Part shown: piece after piece, positions 51,602 through 61,118 of the stretch
Layout of the letters: each line of letters starts with the position of its first letter
Numbering within the stretch: position 1 is the stretch's first letter
Assembly: GCF_000282055.1 (NCBI RefSeq)
Contig: NZ_AKJZ01000040.1
Location: 1 to 64,000, forward strand
Reading direction: 5' to 3'
From: Flavobacterium sp. CF136
GTDB taxonomy: Bacteria > Bacteroidota > Bacteroidia > Flavobacteriales > Flavobacteriaceae
DNA length: 64,000 nucleotides
Notes under the pieces: model-generated
The model's database searches: none
What the model was told of the DNA's origin: nothing
Seen by the model: the letters and a program-made list of their open reading frames with translations, nothing else
Position numbers and translations under genes: made by a program

Positions 51602-52270
51602 TTAAACCAAAACAGAATTTACACTAAGACTATGTTGGGATATTATTTCTTTTTGAAATATAATATTAGAACCTTCGCTTACAATAATTTTTGTTGAAGT
51701 TTGGTTAGAAGCCAATAGTGTTTTTAAGAAAACAGAACCTTTTTTTGTTTCAAAACTATATGGATTTAATATTTGTTCCGGTGTAGGAAACAAATAGGAG
51801 GTTAAATCAACAGTATTATTTTTGGTTTTTAATTCTTTCATAGCTGCTGTGAGCGCTTCCAGATCAAATCCGGATAATGATTTTAATGCTTTCCATTCTC
51901 CATTTGAGTTTTTTCCAAAACACAATAACACATCATCTAATTTTCCTGTATTGGTTATATGAAGATGCATTGGAAACATTTTCAGTCGATTATCATTAGA
52001 ACTGTAGCAAAAATTCCCAGAGGGTTCGTATCCTGTTTTTTCCCAAGTTATACTTGCTTTTTTATAACAGTCCAAAAGTTCCGGATCAGATAAAAACGCA
52101 TCAGAATAAGCAGATTTTGAAAATTTCGATAAAATATTTTCGTCTCCATTGTCTGAATCCGAAAAGGAAGTGAAGGTGTTTTGAGCAAGAAGAGAACTAC
52201 CGCACAAAAGTGTTGTAGCGCCTACAAATCCAACATTTTTGATAAAATTTCTACGTGTTAAATCAATCAT
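51602..52270 (-). CDS. Exported protein with twin-arginine signal, function unknown
   Basis: 222 residues. The N-terminus DLTRRNFIKNVGFVGATTLLCG has the twin-arginine Tat motif (RR at 6-7) and a hydrophobic core, ending near LLAQ. The mature part is not recognised; it has MHLHITNTGKLDDVLLCFGKN. Tat substrates are folded in the cytoplasm, often with cofactors. First gene of the tail-collar operon; tatA lies just upstream, separated by a terminator. Confidence 0.75.
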   Translation of the reverse strand: MIDLTRRNFIKNVGFVGATTLLCGSSLLAQNTFTSFSDSDNGDENILSKFSKSAYSDAFLSDPELLDCYKKASITWEKTGYEPSGNFCYSSNDNRLKMFPMHLHITNTGKLDDVLLCFGKNSNGEWKALKSLSGFDLEALTAAMKELKTKNNTVDLTSYLFPTPEQILNPYSFETKKGSVFLKTLLASNQTSTKIIVSEGSNIIFQKEIISQHSLSVNSVLV

Positions 52271-52443
52271 AATAAAATGTTTATATAAGTATAAAATTAT
52301 GGTAAAAATAACAAAAACATCAATAGATATAATAAAAATTTACAAACAGTATAATAATAACTCCCTTTTTGCGTTATTTTAATTTTTTTTAAGGAAAATA
52401 CAGACAGCAGAGTATTGATTTAAAAAATGGATTTTAATTTGAC

Positions 52444-52491
52444 ATAAAAAAAAATCCCCAACAATAATCATTTTGATTATTGTTGGGGATT
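52444..52491 (-). terminator. tatA terminator
   Basis: A perfect 18-bp stem (52453-52470 with 52474-52491) and three-base loop. On the minus strand a run of nine T follows. Confidence 0.9.
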
Positions 52492-52508
52492 AAATACCTT
52501 GAAAGTTA

Positions 52509-52685
52509 TTATTTGATCTCTTCCTCTTCTTTTTTAACAGCAGGCTGATCATCTTTGGCAGCGTTTTTAAATTCCTTTATCCCGCTTCCTAAACCTTTCA
52601 TTAATTCCGGAATTTTTTTACCTCCAAAAAGTAATATCACAATACCTACTATTACGAGGATTTCTGTAAGACCTAATCTTCCCAT
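52509..52685 (-). CDS. tatA: Twin-arginine translocase subunit TatA
   Basis: 58 residues, missed by long-ORF searches. It reads [20 protein letters not shown], then [20 protein letters not shown] and an acidic end. A short membrane helix followed by an amphipathic helix starting FGGKKIPEL is the classic TatA/E pattern. It forms the channel that exports folded proteins with a twin-arginine signal. The gene faces away from the GH3 gene group, and a Tat-signal protein gene follows on the same strand. Its -7 box TACCTTTG is at 52737-52730. Confidence 0.9.
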   Translation of the reverse strand: MGRLGLTEILVIVGIVILLFGGKKIPELMKGLGSGIKEFKNAAKDDQPAVKKEEEEIK

Positions 52686-52729
52686 GATTGTATATTTAAT
52701 GCCGAAGCAAATTTGTATATAATTTTAGG

Positions 52730-52737
52730 CAAAGGTA
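52730..52737 (-). promoter_or_regulatory. -7 box of tatA
   Basis: TACCTTTG on the minus strand, 45 bases upstream of the ATG at 52685. Confidence 0.5.
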
Positions 52738-52867
52738 TATAGAATTAGTGAACAAGAAATGATTTAGTATAAAAAATTTGTACTAAATGGACGTTAAATA
52801 TTCTATAAAATTAAAATTTCAGGTATATTCCCTAAATTTAGAGAGACATCAACAAGGTGATTATTAT

Positions 52868-52875
52868 TATATTTG
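52868..52875 (+). promoter_or_regulatory. -7 box that decides the start at 52894
   Basis: TATATTTG, 18 bases before the ATG at 52894. An in-frame TTG at 52873 lies inside the box and cannot be on the transcript. Confidence 0.6.
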
Positions 52876-52893
52876 CGTGTATATAAAACCAAA

Positions 52894-53388
52894 ATGACTA
52901 AGAAGAAATTTAATTTTAGAAAAAAATTATTCATTAAAAACCGATTGGTCATTTTGAATGAAAACACTTTTGAAGAAATCTTTTCCTTCAAACTTAACCT
53001 AATGAATGTTTTTGTTGTTTTTTCTTTGGGTGGAATATTTTTAATCCTGATCACTACCTTTATTATTGCTTTTACACCTTTACGCGAATTTATTCCCGGA
53101 TATTCGTCTTCACAGCTAAAGCGGAATGCAACGGAATTAGCTATAAAATCGGATTCATTAACAATTGCACTAAAAAAGAATGAAGCCTATATCAAGGCGA
53201 TTCAAAAAGTATTGAATGGGGAATTAGAATACGCTAAATTCAATAAAGACTCTATTTTAGCAGAAGCTGATAACTCTTCAGAAACTGACATGAAAGCCTC
53301 GGAAGAAGAATTAAAATTAAGAGAAGAAGTAACAAAAGTCGAAGAAGAGGCCGGTAAAAAAACTAAAAACAAAAGTGACAAAAAATAA
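52894..53388 (+). CDS. Membrane-anchored coiled-coil protein, M23-family N-terminal-like but without peptidase domain
   Basis: 164 residues from the ATG at 52894. One transmembrane helix (VFVVFSLGGIFLILITTFIIAF) is followed by TPLREFIPGY and a coiled coil with SDSLTIALKKNEAYIKAIQKVLNGE. The tail is rich in Lys and Glu. This resembles the N-terminal half of flavobacterial M23 peptidases that act on peptidoglycan, but the metal-binding peptidase domain is missing, so it may regulate or assemble one. It lies 11 bases upstream of the GH3 gene and divergent from tatA. Confidence 0.65.
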   Translation: MTKKKFNFRKKLFIKNRLVILNENTFEEIFSFKLNLMNVFVVFSLGGIFLILITTFIIAFTPLREFIPGYSSSQLKRNATELAIKSDSLTIALKKNEAYIKAIQKVLNGELEYAKFNKDSILAEADNSSETDMKASEEELKLREEVTKVEEEAGKKTKNKSDKK

Positions 53389-53399
53389 TAAAATAAAAA

Positions 53400-54884
53400 A
53401 TGTCTATTAAATCTGTAGCGGCAAAATTATTTGCCAGTAAAATATATCACCAAACATTAGCCTGGTCCAAAAAACCTGTAGAAACTCAGCAAAAAATATT
53501 TAAGAGTTTAATCAAAAGTGCAAAAGACACAGAATTTGGTATTGATCATCATTTTGATAAAATAAAAACATTTGAAGATTTTCAAAAGAATGTTCCTATT
53601 CGCGATTACGAAGACTTAAAAACATATATTGAAAAGGTTAAATCAGGAGAAGAAAATATTCTCTGGAAAGGGAGACCACTCTATTTTGCCAAAACTTCGG
53701 GAACAACTTCCGGAGCAAAATATATTCCGCTCACAAAAGAGTCAATGCCTACTCATATTAAGGCTTCGCGAAATGCAATTTTGCATTACATACATGAAAC
53801 CGGAAATGCGGATTTTGTCAATGGTAAAATGATTTTCCTACAGGGAAGCCCTATTCTAACTGAAAAATTCGGAATTAAATTTGGAAGATTATCCGGAATC
53901 GCAGCGCATTTTGTTCCGAAATACTTGCAAAAAAACCGAATGCCTTCGTGGGAAACCAATTGTATTGAAGATTGGGAAACTAAAGTAAATGCAATTGTTG
54001 AAGAAACGATTAAAGAAGATATGTCGGTAATTTCGGGAATTCCGTCCTGGGTACAAATGTATTTTGAACGTTTACAGGAAAAAAGCGGTGGAAAAAAAAT
54101 TAGCGAAATATTTAAGAGCTTTAATTTGTTTATTTACGGAGGAGTCAACTATGAACCTTACCGCGCGAAGTTTGAAAATATGATTGGCAGAAAAGTAGAC
54201 AGCATTGAATTATTTCCTGCTTCTGAAGGATTTTTTGCTTATCAGGATTCCCAAAAAGCAAAAGGAATGTTATTGCTATTGAATTCAGGGATTTTTTATG
54301 AATTTATAAAAGCCGATGAATTTTTTACCGAAAATCCAAAAACCCTAACAATTGGTGAAGTTGAAACAGGAGTAAATTATGTATTGATTGTTTCGACAAA
54401 CGCAGGACTTTGGCGTTATAATATTGGTGATACTGTTCAGTTTACCTCTTTATTTCCCTATCGTGTTATAGTTTCCGGCCGAATTAAACATTATATTTCT
54501 GCTTTTGGAGAACACGTTATTGCTAACGAAGTCGAAAATGCAATGAAAGAGGCAACACATGGAACCAAAATAGTAATTAACGAATTTACCGTAGCGCCGC
54601 AAATTAATCCGTCAAACGGATTGCCTTATCACGAATGGTTGGTAGAATTTGAAAATGAACCTGAAAATTCAGAAGCTTTTGCAGAAGCCATTGATAATTC
54701 AATGCGAAAACAAAACATTTATTACGATGATTTAATCACCGGAAATGTTTTAAGAAAAGTGGTGGTAACCAAAGTGTCGAAAAACGGTTTTCAGGAATAT
54801 ATGAAATCGCAGGGTAAATTAGGCGGACAAAATAAAATCCCGAGATTATCAAATAATAGAGATATTGCAGATAATTTGAAATAA
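53400..54884 (+). CDS. GH3 auxin-responsive-promoter family protein
   Basis: 494 residues. The plant GH3-like adenylate-forming fold: FAKTSGTTSGAKYIPLTKESM (the TSGTTSG nucleotide-binding motif, ~residues 97-117), YGGVNYEPYRAKFE, VLIVSTNAGLWRYNIGDTVQFTSL and GRIKHYISAFGEHV. Plant members conjugate amino acids to jasmonate or auxin. The bacterial substrate is unknown, but acyl-adenylate chemistry is well supported. It lies 11 bases after the coiled-coil gene and 35 before the DUF6909-like gene. Confidence 0.88.
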   Translation: MSIKSVAAKLFASKIYHQTLAWSKKPVETQQKIFKSLIKSAKDTEFGIDHHFDKIKTFEDFQKNVPIRDYEDLKTYIEKVKSGEENILWKGRPLYFAKTSGTTSGAKYIPLTKESMPTHIKASRNAILHYIHETGNADFVNGKMIFLQGSPILTEKFGIKFGRLSGIAAHFVPKYLQKNRMPSWETNCIEDWETKVNAIVEETIKEDMSVISGIPSWVQMYFERLQEKSGGKKISEIFKSFNLFIYGGVNYEPYRAKFENMIGRKVDSIELFPASEGFFAYQDSQKAKGMLLLLNSGIFYEFIKADEFFTENPKTLTIGEVETGVNYVLIVSTNAGLWRYNIGDTVQFTSLFPYRVIVSGRIKHYISAFGEHVIANEVENAMKEATHGTKIVINEFTVAPQINPSNGLPYHEWLVEFENEPENSEAFAEAIDNSMRKQNIYYDDLITGNVLRKVVVTKVSKNGFQEYMKSQGKLGGQNKIPRLSNNRDIADNLK

Positions 54885-54919
54885 TGAACTTATATTTATA
54901 AGTCCAAAAATAAAAACAC

Positions 54920-56611
54920 ATGAAAGAAACCAAACATATATCAAGATCAAGAGCTCAGGAATCTTCTGCAGCAATCGAAAAAATGTATATTACAATGCGC
55001 CATTTGTTTAACCGTGGTTTTTATAAACCAATGGGAGTTTCCGGAGACAGCCTGCGTGAATCATTATTGGCATTGCGTCCTGAAATTTATGGAAATATTG
55101 CAGAAGAAAAAGTAGAACTTAACGGATTATTATACGTTATAGAACGTCTTCCGATTGGGATAGAACAATGCCGATTTATTAATTTAACTTCAGATGAAGG
55201 GTATTCAAAATCGCACTTTCAGGCTATTGTTCCTCCAAAAAGAAGAAGAAATTGTTATCGAATTGATGAAGAACAAATGAATGTTGAAATTACACGTGGA
55301 CGTTCAGACATCTATGATATTTTGACACATTTGACTTTTATTTTCATTGAATCTCATAAAATTAAAAACAGGGTTTTATTAGATGACGGAGGTGAAGTTT
55401 CACGTGATTGGCTAAAATTGGAACAAGCAGTAACGCAGACTAAAAAATTGTCTTTGATTGAAAAAGAAAAAGCAATTTCGCATGTTGCCAATATTTTAGC
55501 AAGAACGTTCGAAGAGGTTTTAGATATATATGATGCCTTTGGTTCCGAAAATGCGCCGGATCGTTTCCTGCACGTTATTTATTGGCTTGGAAAATTAGCC
55601 ATTGAAGAAATGATGGATAATAATAAAAGAACTATAACTTTTAGTCCCGTTTTAAGAGAACGTTTGGGACACCACATCCATGGTGAAATTTGGGCAACCA
55701 ACATTAAGGAAGTTTTAAAAGCTAATAATCTTTTAAAAAGACCAATCCATGTGATTAGTGCGAACATGCACAGCGTGATGAACTCGATTTTTGCAACACC
55801 TTTGCTAAAATCGAAATTTAAAGGCAAAACAGATTTCTTTATTTATGAAGAATTAAGCAGTTCAGGATCAAAAGAAATTAGAAGTCAGGTTGAAGAATTA
55901 GCTTTAAAAAACGGAATGATTTCACTTCCGGATACTTCTGGAACGAATATCGATGTTCAGATTTTTGATACGGCCAAAATCGACTGGTCGAAAACAGCAT
56001 TTTCACAAGCGAATGTAGATGAAGAAAAACCGGTAATCATCGTAATGGATTACGCTTTTGGTGAGCAGGCTTACGAAACAATCGACGAGCTTTTAAAACC
56101 ATTTAAAAAAGAAACTTTACTAAATGTAAAATCAGTTTCGATAATGGGTAAGGCCGGAATTCTGGAAGGCGGGAAAGGAGACATCATGATTCCGTCAGCA
56201 CATATAAACGAAGGAACTGCCGATAATTATTTCTTCGAAAATGAATTAACGGGCGCTATGTTCGAAGGAAACGACATTGCAGTTTTTGAAGGTGCCATGG
56301 TTACCGTTTTAGGAACATCTTTACAAAACAGGGAGTTGTTAAAATTCTTTCATGAATCAACCTGGGGAGTAATTGGTCTTGAAATGGAAGGCTCTTATTA
56401 TCAGAAAGCAATACAATCTGCCTCAAAAATTAGAAAAAGTGTCCCTCATGATGTTAAAGTCAGATATGCGTATTATGCATCGGATAATCCATTGGAAACC
56501 GGAAGTACATTAGCTTCAGGAGGATTAGGCACTACAGGTGTAAAACCTACTTATTTAATTACAATTAAGATTCTGGAGCAAATTTTAAATCTTCAAAAAA
56601 ACAACTCATAA
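54920..56611 (+). CDS. DUF6909-like protein, nucleoside-phosphorylase-like C-terminus
   Basis: 563 residues. The N-terminal half (to ~300) is unfamiliar, with YITMRHLFNRGFYKPMGVSGDSL. From ~340, VIIVMDYAFGEQAYETIDELL, SIMGKAGILEGGKGDIMIPSAHINEG, VFEGAMVTVLGTS and GVIGLEMEGSYY resemble the PNP/UDP-phosphorylase fold (MEG is a hallmark). I link it to DUF6909 from memory. A nucleoside or nucleoside-like ligand is plausible but not shown. It follows GH3 in the same direction. Confidence 0.6.
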   Translation: MKETKHISRSRAQESSAAIEKMYITMRHLFNRGFYKPMGVSGDSLRESLLALRPEIYGNIAEEKVELNGLLYVIERLPIGIEQCRFINLTSDEGYSKSHFQAIVPPKRRRNCYRIDEEQMNVEITRGRSDIYDILTHLTFIFIESHKIKNRVLLDDGGEVSRDWLKLEQAVTQTKKLSLIEKEKAISHVANILARTFEEVLDIYDAFGSENAPDRFLHVIYWLGKLAIEEMMDNNKRTITFSPVLRERLGHHIHGEIWATNIKEVLKANNLLKRPIHVISANMHSVMNSIFATPLLKSKFKGKTDFFIYEELSSSGSKEIRSQVEELALKNGMISLPDTSGTNIDVQIFDTAKIDWSKTAFSQANVDEEKPVIIVMDYAFGEQAYETIDELLKPFKKETLLNVKSVSIMGKAGILEGGKGDIMIPSAHINEGTADNYFFENELTGAMFEGNDIAVFEGAMVTVLGTSLQNRELLKFFHESTWGVIGLEMEGSYYQKAIQSASKIRKSVPHDVKVRYAYYASDNPLETGSTLASGGLGTTGVKPTYLITIKILEQILNLQKNNS

Positions 56612-56674
56612 CAAATTTCGTCAATAATAGAAAAAAAGATAAATGTTAAATTTATTTTATAAAATTGAAAAAGG

Positions 56675-56682
56675 TAAATTTG
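56675..56682 (+). promoter_or_regulatory. -7 box of the polysaccharide operon
   Basis: TAAATTTG, 20 bases before the ATG at 56702. Confidence 0.5.
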
Positions 56683-56701
56683 CTCTTGGAAACAAATTAA
56701 T

Positions 56702-57685
56702 ATGAAAAGAATACTTATTACCGGAGCTGCAGGATTTTTAGGATCGCATTTGTGTGACCGATTTATCAAAGAAGGTTATTACGTCATTGGAATGGATAAT
56801 CTGATTACGGGAGACCTTAAAAATATCGAGCATTTATTCAAATTAGAACATTTTGAGTTTTACCATCACGATATTACAAAATTTGTTCATGTTCCGGGAG
56901 ATTTAGATTATATTTTGCATTTTGCTTCCCCTGCAAGTCCAATTGACTATTTAAAAATCCCAATCCAAACCTTAAAAGTAGGCTCATTAGGAACCCACAA
57001 TTTATTAGGTTTGGCACGTGTAAAAAAAGCAAGAATTTTAATTGCTTCCACTTCCGAAGTATATGGAGATCCCTTAGTTCACCCACAAACCGAAGAGTAC
57101 TACGGAAATGTAAATACTATCGGACCCCGTGGAGTTTATGATGAAGCCAAACGTTTTCAGGAATCAATAACAATGGCGTACCATACTTTTCATGGTGTAG
57201 AAACAAGGATTGTTCGTATTTTTAATACCTACGGACCAAGAATGCGTCTTAATGATGGTCGCGTAATTCCTGCTTTTATTGGTCAGGCACTTCGTGGAGA
57301 AGATTTAACTATTTTTGGTGATGGCATGCAAACCAGATCGTTTTGTTATGTAGATGATCAGGTAGAGGGAATCTTCAGATTACTTCATTCAGATTACGTG
57401 TATCCCGTTAATATTGGGAATCCGGACGAAATTACTATCAAGGATTTTGCCGAAGAAATTATAAAACTTACAGGAACCAATCAAAAAGTAGTATACCATC
57501 CCTTACCAATAAATGATCCTTTGCAACGTCAGCCGGATACTACAAAAGCAAAAGAATTATTAGGATGGGAAGCCAAAATAAATAGAGCTGAAGGTATGAA
57601 AATTACTTACGATTATTTTAAATCACTTTCAAAAGAAGAACTTTTAAAAGAAGAACATAAAGACTTTTCAAATTATATAAAATAA
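56702..57685 (+). CDS. UDP-glucuronate decarboxylase (UXS)-type SDR enzyme
   Basis: 327 residues. [16 protein letters not shown] (NAD-binding), [43 protein letters not shown], the catalytic YDEAK of SDR enzymes and [17 protein letters not shown] are the UXS signature. The reaction converts UDP-glucuronate to UDP-xylose with CO2 release, supplying a sugar donor for a polysaccharide. The stop overlaps the start of the sugar transferase (TAATG), so the three genes here form one translationally coupled unit. Confidence 0.9.
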   Translation: MKRILITGAAGFLGSHLCDRFIKEGYYVIGMDNLITGDLKNIEHLFKLEHFEFYHHDITKFVHVPGDLDYILHFASPASPIDYLKIPIQTLKVGSLGTHNLLGLARVKKARILIASTSEVYGDPLVHPQTEEYYGNVNTIGPRGVYDEAKRFQESITMAYHTFHGVETRIVRIFNTYGPRMRLNDGRVIPAFIGQALRGEDLTIFGDGMQTRSFCYVDDQVEGIFRLLHSDYVYPVNIGNPDEITIKDFAEEIIKLTGTNQKVVYHPLPINDPLQRQPDTTKAKELLGWEAKINRAEGMKITYDYFKSLSKEELLKEEHKDFSNYIK

Positions 57686-59037
57686 TGCGAACCAAAACAG
57701 GAAAATATTCAGGTTATATCCGCCCATTCTCCTATTTGATAGATTTGCTCATTATCAATTTTTTTGCGGTTTATATCGCTCATTTTCCTATAGATCAAAT
57801 ACTATTTTTAATCGTACTAAATGTTGGTTGGATTGGTATTGCCTCAGATTTAGGTTTTTATGAGGTATATCGTTATACAAAAGTTATTGCAATTTTAAAT
57901 TGTGCCCTAAAACAAGCCTGTTTATTTGGTTTTGTAATTTTTGCATTAGCTTTTTTTTATGCAGATGAAACCAGTTTTAAAATTTTATTGCTTTTTTTAT
58001 GGACTTCATTTGTTTGTATTTTATTCATAAAGTTTTCAATCTACTTTTTTCTTCAAAAATATAGAGTAGTGTATGGTGGAAATCGCAGAAGAGTTGTATT
58101 ATTCGGAAACAAAGCAAGTATTTCGCCTTTACAATATTTTTTTACGGAGAATCCTGATTACGGATATGAATTGATACATGTTTTTGAATTTGAAAAAGTA
58201 AAAGCTACCCAAATTGATGAAATGTTTGATTTTGTTCTAAGCAGAAAAATTGACGAAATGTATTGTTCAATTATTGGTTTATCTCAAGACCAAATGAACG
58301 AAATTATTGATTTTGCAGACAGTAATTTGAAAACTCTCAAATTTATTCCTGACGGAAATCAAATATTTTTCAGAAATTTTATCTTAGAATATTATGATTA
58401 TATCCCTGTAATTGCGCTCAGAAATATTCGATTAGATGAAAATTTGTATAAAATAATGAAGCGAACTTTCGACATTATTTTTTCAATAGTAATCATTGCA
58501 GGGGTTCTTTCCTGGGTTCTTCCAATTTTGGGAATTTTAATAAAACTGGAATCAAAAGGGCCAATTTTATTAAAGCAAAAACGCAATGGACTTAATAACA
58601 AAGAATTTTATTGTTATAAGTTTCGATCAATGGAAGTGAACAATGAAACTTGTATGAATCAGGTTTCTAAAAATGATCCAAGAGTTACTAAAATTGGAAA
58701 GATTATTCGAAAAACCAGTATTGATGAACTACCTCAGTTTTATAATGTTTTACTGGGAGATATGTCGGTGGTTGGACCAAGACCGCATATGGTAAGCTAT
58801 AATCAGGAGTATATACTGAAAGTAGATAAATTTATGGTGCGCCATTTTATAAAACCCGGAATTACAGGTTTAGCACAAGTAAAAGGTTTTCGTGGAGAAA
58901 TAGAATCGGATTATGATATTATCAATCGGGTAAAATATGATATTTTTTATATCGAAAACTGGTCAATTTTGTTAGATTTGAAAATTATTTTAACCACAAT
59001 TTACCATATTATTAAAGGCGATAAAAAAGCGTATTAA
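57685..59037 (+). CDS. Polyprenyl-phosphate sugar transferase (WcaJ/bacterial sugar transferase type)
   Basis: 450 residues. Four or five N-terminal membrane segments (to ~130), a Rossmann-like middle region (RRRVVLFGNKASISPLQYFF) and the catalytic C-terminal domain with KRTFDIIFSIVIIAG...LIKLESKGPILLKQKRNG, KFRSM, ELPQFYNVLLGDMSVVGPRPHM and ITGLAQVKGFRG. It transfers a sugar phosphate to undecaprenyl phosphate to start capsule or exopolysaccharide units. Start and stop overlap its neighbours by single bases. Confidence 0.92.
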   Translation: MRTKTGKYSGYIRPFSYLIDLLIINFFAVYIAHFPIDQILFLIVLNVGWIGIASDLGFYEVYRYTKVIAILNCALKQACLFGFVIFALAFFYADETSFKILLLFLWTSFVCILFIKFSIYFFLQKYRVVYGGNRRRVVLFGNKASISPLQYFFTENPDYGYELIHVFEFEKVKATQIDEMFDFVLSRKIDEMYCSIIGLSQDQMNEIIDFADSNLKTLKFIPDGNQIFFRNFILEYYDYIPVIALRNIRLDENLYKIMKRTFDIIFSIVIIAGVLSWVLPILGILIKLESKGPILLKQKRNGLNNKEFYCYKFRSMEVNNETCMNQVSKNDPRVTKIGKIIRKTSIDELPQFYNVLLGDMSVVGPRPHMVSYNQEYILKVDKFMVRHFIKPGITGLAQVKGFRGEIESDYDIINRVKYDIFYIENWSILLDLKIILTTIYHIIKGDKKAY

Positions 59038-59804
59038 TGAGTGAGTTAGTTTCTATTATAACCCCAACATTTAACGCCGAAAAATATATCCGGGCAACTT
59101 TACAATCAGTACTAAATCAAAGTTATCAAAATTGGGAAATGATTTTGGTTGATGATGCATCGACAGACCTTACAGTTTCTATTATTGAGGAATTTGCTCA
59201 AAAAGACACCAGAATAAAATTGTTTAAATTAGCTGAAAATTCAGGAAATGGTTTTGCCCGAAATGTTGCTTTAGAAAAAGCTGTTGGTAAATATATCGCC
59301 TATCTTGATGCTGATGATTTATGGTTTCCACTGAAATTAGAAAAGCAAATACAGTTTTTAAAAGCAAATAATTTACCATTTACTTTTAGTTTTTATGATT
59401 GTATTGATGAAGAAGGCAATCCCTTAAATAGGCGAGTTCAAGCACCATTGAATTTAACATATAATCAATTGTTTTTCTGCAATTATGTAGGTAATCTGAC
59501 TGCGATTTATGATGTTGATTATTTTGGAAAAATCGCATTGGAAGCTTCTCAAAAAAGACAGGATTGGCGATTGTGGCTTACGATTTTAAAACAAATCAAA
59601 ACAACGAAACCTGTATCGGAACCTTTAGCATTTTACAGAATTAGGAAAGATTCTATTTCTTCGTCGAAATTCAAATTAATTAAACATAATTTTGGAGTTT
59701 ACAGAGAATTTCACAGCTATAATTTTGTGTTTTCGGTTTTGTTAATGATACGATTTTTATTCACACAATTGATTATCAAACCGCATTATATCAAGAAACC
59801 CTAA
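59037..59804 (+). CDS. Family 2 glycosyltransferase
   Basis: 255 residues. VSIITPTFNAEKYIRATLQSVLNQSYQNWEMILVDDAST (the N-terminal GT2 motif) with YLDADDLW, the metal-binding DxD region near residue 90, and RQDWRLWLTILKQ. It should add one sugar to the growing unit. The acceptor and donor are unknown. It ends three bases before the convergent CapK-like gene. Confidence 0.88.
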   Translation: MSELVSIITPTFNAEKYIRATLQSVLNQSYQNWEMILVDDASTDLTVSIIEEFAQKDTRIKLFKLAENSGNGFARNVALEKAVGKYIAYLDADDLWFPLKLEKQIQFLKANNLPFTFSFYDCIDEEGNPLNRRVQAPLNLTYNQLFFCNYVGNLTAIYDVDYFGKIALEASQKRQDWRLWLTILKQIKTTKPVSEPLAFYRIRKDSISSSKFKLIKHNFGVYREFHSYNFVFSVLLMIRFLFTQLIIKPHYIKKP

Positions 59805-59807
59805 GAG

Positions 59808-61118
59808 TTATAAATATGATTTAAACTGTTTTAGTTTCCCTCGATTGGTTCTTTCCAAAACCTTTTTTCTGGTAAAATTGAAGTTTAAATTAGGCTCTAA
59901 ATATAAGGTAATAGCTTCTTCAATTTTTTGAATCTGAGCTGTATTTAACTCATTTTCACTCACGTATTCAATTTCAAAAGTATTTAACTGCGTTTGTTTG
60001 ATAATAAATTCTTTTACATTTCCGTCGTCTTCAATAATACTTTTGGTAACATAATAAAAAGTCAGTCCCGGTGATTTTTTCCCGCTTGGTAAAATGGCAA
60101 CATCATTAGTTCTTCCAACAAGTTTTTTCAAAATTGGTTTTTGGAGTGTACTTTTTTCATCTAAAATTCCGATGTCGCCGATATCATATCTGATAAACGG
60201 ATTTGCTTTGTTGAATAAAGAAGTAATCACAATTCGGCCTTCTTTTCCGTAAGGCAAAACCTGATTATTTTCATCTAAAATTTCAATAAATAGTGTTTCA
60301 GAATTTACCTGCCACTCACCTTGAGGATTTTCAAAGGCAATTAAATCTAATTCTGAAGCTCCATATTCATTGATAATCGGGATACCGAATTGTTTTTCTA
60401 AGAGTTTTTTATCCGATTCAAAAAGCATTTCCGAAGTAACAAAACAAGCTTTAAGCGTTGGGCAAATTTCTTTTAGAATAATATTTTTTTGTTCTAAATA
60501 TTTAGCAAATAAAACAATAGAACTGGTATAACCGTTGAGGTAATCGAATTTTTTTGTTTTGAATTTACCCAGGAATCTCCCCAAAATTTCATCAGATAAA
60601 TCGAAAACCGGAAATCGAAAACGACGGCTCAAAAAATCTTTAAAACGCTCTTTTTGGTATCCAACAAAATCCATCGGAATGCCATAAAATCTTGCTTGAT
60701 AGGAATGATTAAAATCGATTCCGAACCAGCCAAAACGCATAATATTCGAAGCCCAGGTTAAGGCATGCGAGTATTTGTCTTTGGCAAAAATAAAAGGAGT
60801 TCCGCTGGATCCGGACGTTTTGTTGAGGTAAATATTTTTTTTAGAATAGCCGTTTGAAAGTCTTTCTTCGAGTGGTTTTTGTAAATTTTGTTTGTTTAAA
60901 ATGGGTAAATCTTCCCATTTTGGAGCAGTTTTATTTCCGACTAATTCATTATAAAAGCTATTATTCTGTAAATGAAAACCAACAATTTCATCTTTTTTCT
61001 TTTGGAGAAATTTTAAAAATTCTTCTTCAGAAAAACGAGAAATAGTACCCAGATCAGCTTTCGCTTTCTTTATTGGAAAACCGTTTAATTGAAGGGAAAG
61101 ATCAAAAAGTGAAATCAT
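59808..61118 (-). CDS. CapK/phenylacetate-CoA-ligase-like adenylate-forming enzyme
   Basis: 436 residues. LNKTSGSSGTPFIFAKDKYS (the SGSSGTP nucleotide loop, ~113-133), NEYGASELDLIAFE, RYDIGD and the C-terminal small domain with KLVGRTNDVAILPSGKK. PaaK-like proteins in polysaccharide clusters (CapK) activate an acyl or carboxylic substrate; this one has no phenylacetate genes around it. The start shares a base with the higA stop (TAATG), coupling it to the toxin-antitoxin pair, and it is convergent to the glycosyltransferase. Confidence 0.88.
   Translation of the reverse strand: MISLFDLSLQLNGFPIKKAKADLGTISRFSEEEFLKFLQKKKDEIVGFHLQNNSFYNELVGNKTAPKWEDLPILNKQNLQKPLEERLSNGYSKKNIYLNKTSGSSGTPFIFAKDKYSHALTWASNIMRFGWFGIDFNHSYQARFYGIPMDFVGYQKERFKDFLSRRFRFPVFDLSDEILGRFLGKFKTKKFDYLNGYTSSIVLFAKYLEQKNIILKEICPTLKACFVTSEMLFESDKKLLEKQFGIPIINEYGASELDLIAFENPQGEWQVNSETLFIEILDENNQVLPYGKEGRIVITSLFNKANPFIRYDIGDIGILDEKSTLQKPILKKLVGRTNDVAILPSGKKSPGLTFYYVTKSIIEDDGNVKEFIIKQTQLNTFEIEYVSENELNTAQIQKIEEAITLYLEPNLNFNFTRKKVLERTNRGKLKQFKSYL

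Noticed and set aside
55391..55413. TTTCACGTGATT as a further parS site
   Set aside because: Only half of the palindrome matches and it lies in coding sequence far from the cluster.
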